Assembly: GCF_028453695.1 (NCBI RefSeq)
Contig: NC_135774.1
Span: forward strand, 23,746,001-23,810,000
Reading direction: 5' to 3'
From: Augochlora pura
Taxonomy: Eukaryota; Arthropoda; Insecta; Hymenoptera; Halictidae
Length of the DNA: 64,000 bases
The stretch's first letter is position 1. Each line of letters begins with the position of its first letter. Below are positions 24,292 to 34,500 of this stretch, in pieces. A program made the translations under genes and the position numbers. The notes beneath the pieces are model-generated. The model ran no database searches. It was not told where the DNA came from and was given only the letters and a program-made list of their open reading frames with translations.

Positions 24292-24557
24292 GGGATATGG
24301 GATATGGGATATGGGATATGGGATATGGGATCCGGGATATGGGATATGGGATCCGGGATATGGGATATGGGAAATGGGATATGGGATCCGGGATATGGGA
24401 TATGGGATATGGGATATGGGATATGGGATATGGGATATGGGATATGGGATATGGGATATGGGATATGGGGTATGGGATATGGGATATGGGATATGGGATA
24501 TGGGATATGGGATATGGGATATGGGATATGGGATATGGGATATGGGATATGGGATCC
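24292..24557 (+). repeat. GGGATAT heptamer minisatellite, 38 units
   Basis: The 266-bp array is exactly 38 units of 7 bp. Most are GGGATAT; variants are GGGATCC (several near the left end and the last unit), one GGGAAAT and one GGGGTAT. GGG runs every 7 bases with 4-base loops fit the G-quadruplex pattern many times over. Since 7 is not a multiple of 3, all three frames of a strand give the same 7-residue peptide repeat (GYGIWDM forward, HIPYPIS reverse), with no stops. This explains the overlapping open frames here; I do not call a gene. Confidence 0.95.
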
Positions 24558-24723
24558 GGACCGTGAGGGTATACGTTTACACGTTTGGCTCATAGGCGAA
24601 TTAGGGCGAAGATTAAGCGCAATTTAGATTATCTGCCATTTTTTCTCTTTTTTTTTTATTGTCCGATTATTTTCCTTACTTGTCATATTATCCTTTACAA
24701 TTTAGATTTATTTATGATTATCA
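24558..24723. other. Short AT-rich spacer
   Basis: Contains T-rich low-complexity sequence (24637-24660). Nothing else was seen. Confidence 0.4.
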
Positions 24724-24982
24724 TCAACTCTTTGCACTCGAAATGATTTTAACTGCGATATCATTTTTCCGGCTTGTAGCATTTCCATTCTGTATGACAG
24801 AATGTATTTTGTATATATTAAACTGATTCTTGTGGCTCGTGCAATAGTTACGTTTTTAACAATTTTGAAGTGTAAATTTTGACGGTATGTATTAAAATTA
24901 TCTTGAAACGTGATATTATATATTTTTAGTGCCTCAGATATTTTAAGTGCCTCGGAGTCACCATTCGCATTCTAGGGGTTAA
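24724..24982 (-). mobile_element. Family B TTAA element (copy 3)
   Basis: Begins TCAACTCTTTGCACTCGAA (TTAA mutated) and ends CACCATTCGCATTCTAGGGG with TTAA at 24979-24982. The order of internal landmarks (GGCTCGTGCAATAGTTACG, then TTTTAACAATTTT, then GCCTCGGAGTCACC) is the reverse complement of the plus-oriented copies. No coding capacity. Confidence 0.75.
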
Positions 24983-25973
24983 AATGATTCAAGAAATGGT
25001 GAACTTGCTATACAGCTTCTATTACAATGTATACAACTTTTATATTTGTATAAAAATCCCCAGTCTACTGATTCTCTATTACACATTGTCATTTAGTCAA
25101 AAATGCTCAACAATATATCTAAAATAACAAAGTTCGAAAATCGAATGAGTTCATAAGAATGTTTAAACTTACCACGAGACAGCCTGATTGCTACGAAATT
25201 TTGCACGCATCGTTTTCTCACCGCGTGTCACAATTTAATAGGTAGGTAGTTTCTTGCATTCACTCCAGGTAGCCAGACGGTCCTAGGGAGGGCAGGTAGG
25301 CCAAAAAATTCCCTGAAATAATTTCGGACCCCCGTAGCTAAAGGATCGCTCTAACGTCGGCCCGGAAGGAGCTTCGCGCGCGCGCGCGCGCGCGTGCTAA
25401 CGCCCTCGCTCCTTGGCAAATGATCGCCGCAAGAAAACTCGATTACCCGCGCGATGACTAATTTGATCGGCGAAAAACGCGGCACGGACAGGGCGAGGAT
25501 GACTTATCGACGTGGGCCGGTCGATACGAAAACGACACTCGTGTAATTAATCTTTCGAGCGCGGTCGACGTCGCGCCATCAATTTTCGATGAGCCCGGGC
25601 CCAGGGCCGTCCGCACGGCCGATGGTTAATGAGACCAATACCGTCCCCGTATTTTTATCGTCGTATAATAATAATCGAATTATCGCGTCCTGTCGTTGAT
25701 AAACAGAACGGCGCCGCGGATGCGTCACGCATATTTGCGAAATGCATCGGCCGTAGTGAATAATAGCGGGGACACAATGCCGCGCCGCCGGAACGACGAT
25801 CGGCCCCGGCTACTGTTCGATATCGTTGTGTGAACAACCGTCTGTTTATGTATTAGAATGAATGAGAGGCGAAATTACGCGTTTGCGGAGGCTGCGGATA
25901 TTAAGGGCGAGTCCTTGTTTAACCGCTAGACACGCCTAGAAGGAGCGCGTATGAATACGCGCGTGTACACGTA
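24983..25973. other. Non-coding; CpG-rich with (CG)10
   Basis: A CpG-rich block from about 25320 contains a pure CG alternation at 25375-25394, a classic Z-DNA-prone sequence. Open frames match nothing known. Confidence 0.5.
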
Positions 25974-26100
25974 CAGACAGTCCCATAAGTATTCGTACCC
26001 TCGTCGCTTGTAAGAGAAATATCTTTCGTTTGTAAGAGAAATCTGTTGAAATCAAGGGATGCGTGTAAAATTTTGCAAATAAACTTTGTATCATCTTATT
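25974..26100 (+). mobile_element. Tc1-like element end, truncated
   Basis: Preceded by TA, it begins CAGACAGTCCCATAAGTATT and follows the left half of the MITE at 21956 through AAGAGAAATC, GTAAAATTTTGCAA and ATAAACTTT. A 22-bp internal duplication around TTGTAAGAGAAAT distinguishes it. No matching right end was found, so I call it a fragment with an uncertain right limit. Confidence 0.7.
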
Positions 26101-26387
26101 TAATATTTTTCGATACGACGGAAGAAAGCTGAAACAGAAAGCGTAAAATTATCAAAATACAAAAAAAGATTTAGTATATAACGTTGCAAATAATTGAGAA
26201 AACTGTGAGTAAAAACTGTACTACCATAGTTTAGTTAGCAGTTTTAATTCTTTTATATATTGTATTTTCCAAATTGACTTAATATTAATTAAAACTTGTA
26301 TTAATTAAGTATTGACGTATTGATGTAATATATTACATATTTGAACAATAATACTATACAAATAACAATATTTTTTTAAATGTTTGT
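26101..26387. other. AT-rich non-coding stretch
   Basis: Nothing was recognised; possibly a continuation of the Tc1-like fragment, which I cannot test. Confidence 0.3.
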
Positions 26388-26854
26388 TTAACCTTTTGCG
26401 GTCGAGTGGCGACTCTAAGGCGCCGCTAAAAATGAACATGCCACGTTTGAAAATAATTTTTATCATGTTCATTTATATTTAGAAAATTGTTAAGAGCTGT
26501 TAACTGTTGCACGAGTCACAAAATGCAATTCCATAATATAAGAAATGCTTTATTGGACAAGTATCTTGGATTTCCACTTAACCCCTTGCACTATAACAAC
26601 GAGCCAGACTCGTAATAAAGAATTCATGGAAGATCTGTTAAATAAGAATATTATTCATTTCTTCTAAATCGAAATTAAATTAAATTTTTTCACTATCAAA
26701 GTTTAGAAATGGAAGTAGATAAAGACAATGTAAGAAACAAAAATAATCTGGTCCTATTAAGGGAAATATTATGAATAATATTATTGCTAATTAACGCGGC
26801 GTGAAAGGAGTCATAGTGCAAGGGGTTGAAATGGCTCCGACTGCAAAGGGTTAA
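26388..26854 (+). mobile_element. Family B TTAA element carrying a family A insertion
   Basis: Left end TTAACCTTTTGCGGTCGAG with GGCGACTCTAAGGCGCC inside; right end CCGACTGCAAAGGGTTAA at 26854. Internal landmarks (TTGTTAAGAGCTGTTAACTG, ACGAGTCACAAAATGCAATT) match the copies at 23350 and 58783. A complete family A element occupies 26578-26829. Removing it leaves ...TTTCCACTTGAAATGGCTCC..., which matches the uninterrupted family arrangement near the right end. Confidence 0.82.
26578..26829 (+). mobile_element. Family A TTAA element (copy 2, nested in family B)
   Basis: Left TTAACCCCTTGCACTATAAC, palindrome-like AACGAGCCAGACTCGT just inside (one mismatch), and right end ATAGTGCAAGGGG with TTGA in place of TTAA. 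Length 252 bp, no coding capacity. Because it interrupts the family B element, this copy inserted later. Confidence 0.87.
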
Positions 26855-28568
26855 GTGTACGTATCGGGCGTAAACGAAAGTTCGTGTCGGATTTCCTCGA
26901 AATCGTGCAGAAATACAGACGCGGATGAATTCGAAAGATTGTGTTGCGTGAAAAATGTGACATTTTATGCAACTTCTCTCCGCGAGTGTACAAGCTAGGC
27001 GGCATAGTTCCAGGCGGACATTTTTTTTTTTCGAAATCGCGCTCTTCGAAGTAACGGCGCCATAAATCAGAATCACTACAAAGACTGTTTGAAATAGCCG
27101 AGTGTTATCTACGGAATACCGAAGCATGATGGCCGTAGTACCTAACAAGAATGCGGGCGTATTGTGTCTGCGTCATAAAAATCAGATAACGTTGCCGCGC
27201 GCGCCCGGTATATCTGCGGACAAATTTTGCAACTTCGATATCGCCGGTCCCGAAAAATATTTGACTAAAATATAAATTTTCTCGCTGATACCGCGGCGCG
27301 TCATTTAACTTTCCATAGAAAGTAGAATTACAAAGCGACCGTTGCTCCCCGACCGCGGCAACCGCGTTCTGAATATTTTGTGAAATTCAGCAAAAAAAAA
27401 GAAGAATAACTAAATTCAAGAGATTCTAAAAAAAATTGTATCGTTCCTGTTTTTCTATTCTTTTTAAATACGATTCCTATGACGCGTTCGCATTACAGGC
27501 GAAACAAGCCGGCGATTTCAAAGTACAAGCTATCGTTTCAATACTTCATTACCTTCGGGTCAAAATATCGTTTAACGTTGCTCCGATAAAAACGAACACA
27601 ATAGAGATATTTTAACAACACGCAGTTACATTGTTAATACGCTGTTGGCGGAACAAAGCCGTGCCGGGAAACAACTTCGCCTGTATTCTGCGCGTATTTT
27701 TTTTTTTAACAAAGTCGGCAGAAATCGAGGCATTTTATATGTCCATAATCGTCGGCGAACTTTCACCCGCTGCGTCGAATTTTTGGAATACCGCGGCGGC
27801 CCGGCGTTTTCAATTTGATCACTCTATATACATACATATACACATCGCCGAGTTCCGCGGAGATTTTTACAAGCGGTTTCCCAGCATTTTAAGGTAAACA
27901 GATAAAAACTTCTATTTTTTGTCACAGTGCTCATTAAGCTGCCAAAAAACCGGGTAAAAATATTCGAATACCGCGCGCGCGTGCCGGAAAGACCGCCAAC
28001 CGGTTCTTTTCTTTTTTTTTTTACGCGCGCGGTTAATTAATACCGGAAATTGTACGCGCCGGATATTTTCCAGGATTTATCCTCGGATCCCCGTGGATAC
28101 ACGTTGTCTCCGAAAGCGCATCGGGTATCGCGAGACGTTCTGCATGCTGCCGCCGCTATTTATTTCTATCGTGACACGTGAGACTAAACCTGACATTCCT
28201 TCCTGGTATTGACAGAACAATGGCAGATCGATTCCCGCGTTCCCCGGACAAATAGCAGGAGGGAATCCTAGGGCGACTTCTATTCCTTCGATAAAGAAGT
28301 GACACGTAGGATATTATTTTCAGCAGTGGCAGCAGATCGTTTTGCGTCTGATTTATGCCAAGTATCAAACTGACGTCCGCCTCGCGATCCCTCGATGCTC
28401 TAACTCTAACATCTTCTTTAAATGCAGATCCCGCGCGCCGCAGCTTTTGTAGACGTAGCGAAATTGTTTCTCAACTTGATCCTCGCTCGCCCCAGGATTA
28501 CATTCCTCGAAGAAGTTTAAGGCTCGCGGTGACTCCGACGAGCATTTCATTTATTTATTTATTTTTTT
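26855..28568. other. Non-coding; CpG-rich blocks
   Basis: CpG-rich sequence at 26855-27370 and 27960-28260 alternates with AT-rich sequence and several T or A runs (27021-27030, 27698-27708, 28010-28022). Overlapping open frames have no recognisable homology. Confidence 0.45.
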
Positions 28569-28750
28569 TAATAGTTTATTCTAAGTATATTTTACTGTGG
28601 CCCGATGAATTATAGTCATCGGTGACCATATATTAGGTTGGAGGGAAAGAAATCCATTATTTTTACGTGAGCTTCAAGACTTTATTTAACATGTTTCCGA
28701 TTGTCCGATTTAGCTCAAATATGCACCGTTTTGTTCTATAATTTGTTGCC
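28569..28750. repeat. Inverted duplication arm 1 (partner 31546-31728)
   Basis: The sequence from TTTATTCTAAGTATATTTTA through GGTGACCATA and on into the mariner end is the near-exact reverse complement of 31546-31728. About 60 bp of the arm lies outside the mariner element, so the similarity is not only transposon sequence. Confidence 0.8.
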
Positions 28751-28753
28751 ATT

Positions 28754-28973
28754 TTAACCCCTTGCACTATAATAACGAGTTAGACTCGTGATACAGATTT
28801 CATGCAAGATCTAATCAATATTAATATTATTAATTTCTTCTAAATTGAAATCAAATTAAAATTTTCTATTATCAAAGTCTGGGAACGGAAATAATTAAAG
28901 ACAATAGAAATTATTAAGCATAAATAAATGCTAATCAACGCAATGTGAAAGGATTCATAGTGCCAGGGGTGAA
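28754..28973 (+). mobile_element. Family A TTAA element (copy 3, nested in mariner)
   Basis: Left end TTAACCCCTTGCACTATAAT followed by ACGAGTTAGACTCGT (palindrome with one change); right end CATAGTGCCAGGGGTGAA, where TTAA has decayed. 220 bp, no coding capacity. It interrupts the 3' part of the mariner remnant and so is younger than the mariner insertion. Confidence 0.83.
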
Positions 28974-28984
28974 AGGTACCTTCA

Positions 28985-29373
28985 TAACGATACTCTCACG
29001 TAGAAGTCTTGGCTCCTATTAGCGAAAAATCCAGAAAAATCTTTTTAAATCCAGCTTTGTGCAAATGGTTTAAAACCGTTTCATGGTCGATCTTCAGCTC
29101 CCGGGCGATGCTACGACTGCTAACATGCCGGTCAACTTCGATTATTTCTGTGATTTTGTCAACATTTTCTACGACAGGGCTACCTGTACGAGGCGCATCT
29201 TTAACATCAAAAATTCCTGAACGGAATCGACGAAACTAAAATTGCGCTTAATTGGCTGTTACAGTATCGGGACCATAAACACCATTAACAATTTCAGCCG
29301 CTTGGCTTGCATTTTCACCCTTATTAAAGAAAAATTGTAAAATGTACCGAATTTTCTCTATGTTGACTTCCAT
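28985..29373 (-). pseudogene. Mariner transposase N-terminal pseudogene
   Basis: From the ATG at 29373 the minus strand reads MEVNIEKIRYILQFFFNKGE, then ASQAAEIVNGVYGPDTVTAN, FRRFRSGIFDVKDAPRTGSP and ELKIDHETVLNHLHKAGFKK. This is the bipartite helix-turn-helix DNA-binding half of a mariner transposase, about 120 residues. Two in-frame stops occur, where Gln (TAA) and Trp (TAG) are expected just before FRRFRSG. The frame ends near 28985 and the DDE catalytic half is absent, so no activity is possible. Confidence 0.88.
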
Positions 29374-29557
29374 TTTGAACACCCTGTAGCTCGCAACTGA
29401 ATGGACCAAACAAAAAACAGAAAAAGAATTTTTGTAGCGCGAAATGTCACATTTCCAACGAGCATAAATCTGAAATTGTTCGATCGATACTTTAGCAGAT
29501 ATCGATCGCTGCAGCCGTCCACCGAAATAATAACGGATTTCTTTTTCCGGGACCTAA

Positions 29558-31064
29558 TATATTCAGGATCGCCGGACGCTCTAAGACCCGCGAGATTCGG
29601 CCGGCTTAACGGTCGCAAATTAAGTTAAGGATCCACGGCGGCGGACGGGAGTATTTTTAATTTCAATTAACGCTAAATTATCTAAACGTTACGCGGCGCA
29701 AAAGGCACGGTTTTAATTAAATTTCCTTGGAAGAGGTGGACACAGGAGGCGGATTGCGACGAAACGGGATCCTGTTGTCACTGTTCAGGTAAATTCGGTT
29801 TAATTAATGTTGGAACCTGCGAACCTAACTGCGCGACGGACGTATATACGGTTCCACTCGTCATAATTTTCAGAGTGCATCGAAACAAACGCTGTCTCGC
29901 TGCTGGATTTCGTTCTTCGTTGAAACACGCGAGCATTGCGAACGATGATATTGTCGCCCCGAAGACGCGTTCGTAATTTACTTGAAAACTATTATCGAAT
30001 TTGAGAAGCGAGACAGCATCGTTAACAGAAATCGGTGATAATAATTCTGTGAAATATTCCGCTCGTAAAATTGAAAAGAATTTCAACGTTTCTAAAAATC
30101 TTCCCTCTCTGAGGTGGAAACGCTTGCGACGAAATTAGGATTATAAATCGCAGAAATTTTATGCCACTCCCAAATGAAATTTTGCACGATCGCAGAAAGA
30201 ATAATACGCCGTGCTTCTGCCTTTTTCGATGTCTTTTTCAATTTACATTTATTCGCGGATATTTCGTTTCGTTCGTGTTTTAACATCGTGAAGAAGTATT
30301 ACATCTTTTATTCCACCAAATCGAATAGACGATTCAATTTAATCGACCACGATTTATCGAGAACGATGCCCTGCGGTGGTAACAACCGCGATACTTCTCT
30401 TGGAATCGTTCTTAAATTCATTACAGTCGAACAATGGATGGGGATCGAGCTACGAATCGAATAAATTAATGGGCAGGGCGAACTTAACCGCAGCGCGGCT
30501 GGATAACAATAGGTTAACAGTTCCCTCGATCTTCGGCGAACCCATTTGCCCCGTCGAGTCATTTGCTACCTATTAAATACAGCGGGGTTCGTTATAGAGT
30601 TTGCAGTAAGCCATCTTAAGCCGACCGAATCTACATACTTATATACGTGTACAAGCGTGTGTGACCCGCGAGTTAACACAATGAATCATTGCTTACGAAA
30701 CCGGGGCTTTTGTTCCTGCTTAGCTGATAAATCCAATAGTTCTGAAGCGTCGATAATTACACGTTTATGGGGCATCGTTCTATCTGCCCTCTGGGGAGAA
30801 CTTGTACTAATTGTAATTAGTTGAGAACTCAGTTTCGATCGATTCAGAAAATAATGTATTGTTGGCTGGTTAAAGGGCGCGCGGCCGACATTGCGTCAAT
30901 CGGTTTCCAAGTTCTCGGGTATCGGCGCAAAAATACTGCTCTCTAAAAGCGGTAAATGCAAATAATTGCGGTAACAAATTTTAAGATAGAATTTTATAGA
31001 GTAAAATTGTATGAAAGACTGTACGTCTCCTTATTTATATTAATGTATTTTTATATCATCCATA
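29558..31064. other. Non-coding stretch
   Basis: Moderate GC content with several overlapping open frames of 60-102 codons on both strands (for example 29778-30086 minus, 30174-30464 plus). None resembles a known protein. No repeats were seen. Confidence 0.45.
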
Positions 31065-31321
31065 TTAACCCCTTGCACTGTAATAAAGAGACAGAATCGT
31101 AACGACCGTTTCGTGCAGGTTTCGATAAATATGGCTGCCAATCGTTTCTATTGAATCGAAATAAAATTTGAATCACTTTTCATCGAAATCTGGGGATGAA
31201 AACAACCAAAAAACGAAAACAATCGGATATTATAATCATTTCATTCCATCAAGGAAATAATTAAGGACGAAATGGTCGTAATCAACGTAGCTGCAAAAGA
31301 CGTAACAGTGCAAGAAGTTAA
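31065..31321 (+). mobile_element. Family A TTAA element (copy 4)
   Basis: TTAA at 31065-31068 and 31318-31321. Left end TTAACCCCTTGCACTGTAAT, right end AACAGTGCAAGAAGTTAA. The palindrome is decayed (AAGAGACAGAATCGT). At 257 bp this is the most diverged full-length copy. Confidence 0.78.
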
Positions 31322-31333
31322 TAGTGTAAAATA

Positions 31334-31660
31334 TTAGGTTGAGGGAAAAGAAATCCATTAATTTTTCGGTGGAAGGCTGTAGCGATCGATATCTGTTAAA
31401 GTATCGATCAAACAATTTCAGATTTATGCTCGTTGGAAAGGTGACATTTCGCGCTACAAAAATTCTTTTTCTGTTTTTTGTTTGGTCCATTCAGTTGCGA
31501 GCTACAGGGTGTTCAAAATGGAAGTCAACATAGAGAAAATTCGGCAACAAATTATAGAACAAAACGCTGCATATTTGAGCTAAATCGGACAATCGGAAAC
31601 ATGTTAAATAAAGTCTTGAAGTTCACGTGAAAATAATGGATTTCTTTCCCTCCAACCTAA
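31334..31660 (+). mobile_element. Mariner deletion derivative (MITE)
   Basis: TA-flanked 327-bp element with the same ends as the mariner at 28633 (left TTAGGTTGAGGGAAAAGAAA, right inverted TTAGGTTGGAGGGAAAGAAA). It keeps the 5' leader and the ATG at about 31519 of the transposase, then jumps from the codons for MEVNIEKIR to the last part of the element. The fused frame encodes only about 21 residues before TAA. It could be mobilised only by a transposase from elsewhere. Confidence 0.85.
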
Positions 31661-31742
31661 TATATGGTCACCGATGACTATAATTCATCGGGCCACAGTA
31701 AAATATACTTAGAATAAGCTATAAAAAAATACATTTATATAC
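31661..31742. repeat. Inverted duplication arm 2, flank portion
   Basis: The sequence TGGTCACCGATGACTATAAT through GAATAAGCTATAAAAAAAT is the inverse of 28569-28630, outside the mariner ends. Together with 31546-31660 it forms the second arm of the inverted duplication. Confidence 0.8.
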
Positions 31743-31876
31743 AACATAGAGAAAATTCGGCAAGAATTTATAGAACAAAACGCTGCATATTTGAGCTAAA
31801 TCGGACAATCGGAAACATGTTAAATAAAGTCTTGAAGCTCACGTGAAAATAATGGATTTCTTTCTCCCCAACCTAA
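31743..31876 (+). mobile_element. 5'-truncated copy of the mariner deletion derivative
   Basis: AACATAGAGAAAATTCGGCAA, then TTTATAGAACAAAACGCTGC and a right end inverted as TTAGGTTGGGGAGAAAGAAA. It has the same internal deletion junction as the 31334 element, so both come from one deletion event. The left half is missing. Confidence 0.83.
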
Positions 31877-32332
31877 TATATTCGTAGGTATCGGATGGAC
31901 CCGGTCCAAGCCGGCGAAAGAGGATGCAAGGACGGCGGCGTGGCACTGTCGCCTCGTTATCGAGCTCTTAAAAATTGCAGGATGAACGGACGGCGGCGCG
32001 GCCACGATTTTGGGCGTCATTAACTCTCCGCTGAAATTTTCATGCTTATAGCCGGACCGACGGTCGCTCGTTCGTCGTTCGCGATAGAGAAAACGCGCGC
32101 GTCGAACCGGCGAAAACAACGACGAATGAAAGCAGAAAACCCGTCAACTGGCGGGGCTACGAGCCATCAATTGACTCCAAGAGACATCACTATTTTCACG
32201 AACTTTATCTGTCCTCGAGACACAACAATCGCTGGCGGCTTGTTTATTCGCGAAGTCGAAAACAAGCGGGTTTTATTGGTCGGATTTGGGCGTCTGCGTC
32301 CTTTATACGCTTTCATATGGAGCTTTCAATGT
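31877..32332. other. CpG-rich block, no recognisable gene
   Basis: Open frames overlap on both strands (31820-32119 minus, 32042-32476 plus). No known domain was recognised. Confidence 0.4.
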
Positions 32333-32480
32333 TTAACTCTTTGCGCTCGAAGCTGCTTCAACTATGACGTCGAGACATTTTTTCCAAACTGTAATAGCAT
32401 TTCCATGTTCTACAATTGTATTTACATTTTTGACATTTCGTTAGTGTTAATTTATACGTTAAATTCTTGTTTTTAAAATG
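32333..32480 (-). mobile_element. Family B TTAA element, one end only
   Basis: TTAACTCTTTGCGCTCGAAG at 32333 matches the GGCGCC-free end of family B, followed by TGCTTCAACT and TAGCATTTCCATGTTCTAC as in the copy at 24724. The far end was not found, so the right limit is approximate. Confidence 0.55.
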
Positions 32481-33639
32481 TACAAGTTTTAATGGTGTTC
32501 TAAATTAAATTATGTTTTCATAAGCCTGTAGTGACAATTTGAAAAATATGCACATCGAATATTTCATCGACGATCGTCGACATTGTTACCAGTACAAACA
32601 ATATCAAAAAAGGTATTGGTTAAAGTTAAAAAAAAATATTATAGCCATTATTTAATAGACTAGTCCTCCTGTGATCTAAAAAATATTCCAGTAATTTAGC
32701 ACAATTTTAAAATAGTTATTGCATTTCAAAAAGTGTCCACATATATGGTACATACGTATATCTCGCATCTCTTTTCTACAGTCTAATAATTTATTAATTA
32801 ATCACAACACATACTGAGCAATTACATAAATCTAGAAAAAATTCAAACATTGCGTTTCCATCGCAATCCTTAAACAAACACCATCGCGTTCTTTTTCGAA
32901 GCAACAGGCTCCACGCATGACCGATGATCATAACAACCGTCTTATCACACCGTATTCGTAACACACGTGTCGCAAAAATCGAGCGAGCGTCCATCGCATC
33001 GCTCGCGGCACTTTTCTTTCGCAAAACACGTCGCAGAAAAGTTCGAACGGGCGCGGATCAGCGACGATGGAGCACCGGGCGTCGCGCGGCTCCCGATGCC
33101 TGCGACTAATTCACCGAATAATTACATTAAATTAATGACACCCATACGTTATGATTAAAAACGGCACCGGTGGAAGAGCGGCAAGATAATGTCCCCGGGC
33201 GAGCGATCTCGCGAATCGTAATTTAAAAGGCATCGATTTTATCTTGGCAAGCAAATTCATTAATTAGTACTAATGAGGCAGGCGCGAAGGAAGTTGGACC
33301 CCGCCGCCCGGCTCGGATAGAGGGAGGGGAGAGGGGGGCGAAAGTATCCAACGAATACGCTTAACCGTCGGCGAACGAGCCAATAAACGGCGAAGTTCTT
33401 GCTGCACTCTGTGAAATTGGGGGAAGCCGGTGCAAGTCCATGGACTTCCGGATAAACACATGGAAATCTCCGCGTTGGAAAGCAATCACCGCCAAACGAT
33501 CCGGCCATCGGGGATCACCGTGCCGAGATTTCTACTTACCGAAAGTGTGCCGGGACCCTCGGACAAGTAGAATCCCGCCGAATTGTAGACACCGTAGTCA
33601 CGTTATGCAAACTGTCGGTTTCCGACTATAGTTGAACCA
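32481..33639. other. Non-coding; CpG-rich from about 32850
   Basis: Short overlapping frames only. A consensus 5' splice-site-like sequence (GGTAAGTAG) occurs on the minus strand near 33530-33542, but no convincing exon precedes it. Confidence 0.4.
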
Positions 33640-33895
33640 CAACAAGGTTCCATATAAATGTATTTAAGACGTGTTCAGTAACATTTAATATCATTCGATG
33701 AAAGTATTCAATGAAGTAGTTAGTTACAAAATTCCTTATAAATGAATTTAAGATTTATTTAGTACCATTTAATATCATTCGATGAAAGTATTCAATGAAG
33801 TAGTTAGTTACAAAATTCCCTATAAATGAATTTAAGATTTATTTAGTACCATTTAATATCATTCGACGAAAATATTCAAATCAGAAGTAGTTAAC
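33640..33895. repeat. 84-bp tandem array, three copies
   Basis: TTTAATATCATTCGATGAAA and ATTCAATGAAGTAGTTAGTT recur at 84-bp steps (ATTCC landmarks near 33647, 33731 and 33815). Copies 2 and 3 are nearly identical; copy 1 is more diverged. Confidence 0.9.
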
Positions 33896-33985
33896 CACTT
33901 TTATTTGAATTTGTTGAAAGCACTGAAATCAAAAGTACTTGCTTCGTTTGTACAGCGTGTTCCATAGCCAACTAATCAAAACGTT

Positions 33986-34500
33986 ACGAAACATTAATAT
34001 TTTAATATTTTAAATTAAATTAATATTTCATACATAATCGATGCTGGAAAAATTATACCATAAAAACTATACCATCTGATGATTTAAATAAACATCCTCA
34101 GTAAGAAATAATTACAATGTTACTTCACTTAAATTTGTAATGTTGGCGAACATATTGTACATTAGAAAATTACGAAACATTAATATTTTTATATTTTAAA
34201 TTAAATTAATATTTCATACATAATAGATGCTGAAGAAAATGAAAAGAACTATACCATCTGACGATTTAAATAAACATCCTCGGTAAGAAATAATTACAAT
34301 GTTACTTCACTTAAATTCGTAATGTTGGCGAACATATTGTACATTAGAAAATTACGAAACATTAATATTTTGATATTTAAATTAAATTAATATTTTATAC
34401 ATAATAGATGCTGAAAAAAAATGAAAATAACTACGGTTTTGCTTGACTTAAATTCGTAATGTCCGCGAACGTATTCTACATTACCTAACCTAGAAAATTT
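33986..34500. repeat. About 184-bp tandem array, three copies
   Basis: ACGAAACATTAATATTTT starts copies at 33986, 34172 and 34354. Shared landmarks are ACTATACCATCTGA, GATTTAAATAAACATCCTC and GTAATGTTGGCGAACATATT. The third copy lacks the middle part. Confidence 0.88.

Larger units (their letters stand above)
28633..29557 (-). mobile_element. Internally deleted mariner element 2, with MITE inside
   Basis: Ends: left TTAGGTTGGAGGGAAAGAAA; right end inverted TTAGGTCCCGGAAAAAGAAA, both followed by an ATCC(A/G)TTATT continuation and flanked by TA. A family A element sits at 28754-28973. Without it about 705 bp of mariner remain, against roughly 1.3 kb for a complete element, because the catalytic part is gone. 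It is a different lineage from the copy at 15972. Confidence 0.85.

Noticed and set aside
24292..24557. Interstitial telomere or telomerase-type repeat
   Set aside because: The unit GGGATAT is not the insect TTAGG repeat, and the array is short and internal.
23963..24595. 210-codon frame and its reverse counterpart with GYGIWDM or HIPYPIS repeats
   Set aside because: The repeat part is the stop-free translation of the 7-bp minisatellite in every frame; the upstream part is CpG-rich and unrecognised.
33530..33640. Possible minus-strand exon ending at a GGTAAGTAG donor
   Set aside because: Two of the three frames hit stops within about 60-90 bases upstream, and the open one gives no recognisable protein; a lone donor-like sequence is common by chance.
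33640..34500. CRISPR-like regularly spaced repeats
   Set aside because: The whole 84-bp and about 184-bp units repeat, including the would-be spacers, so these are ordinary tandem duplications in a eukaryotic genome.
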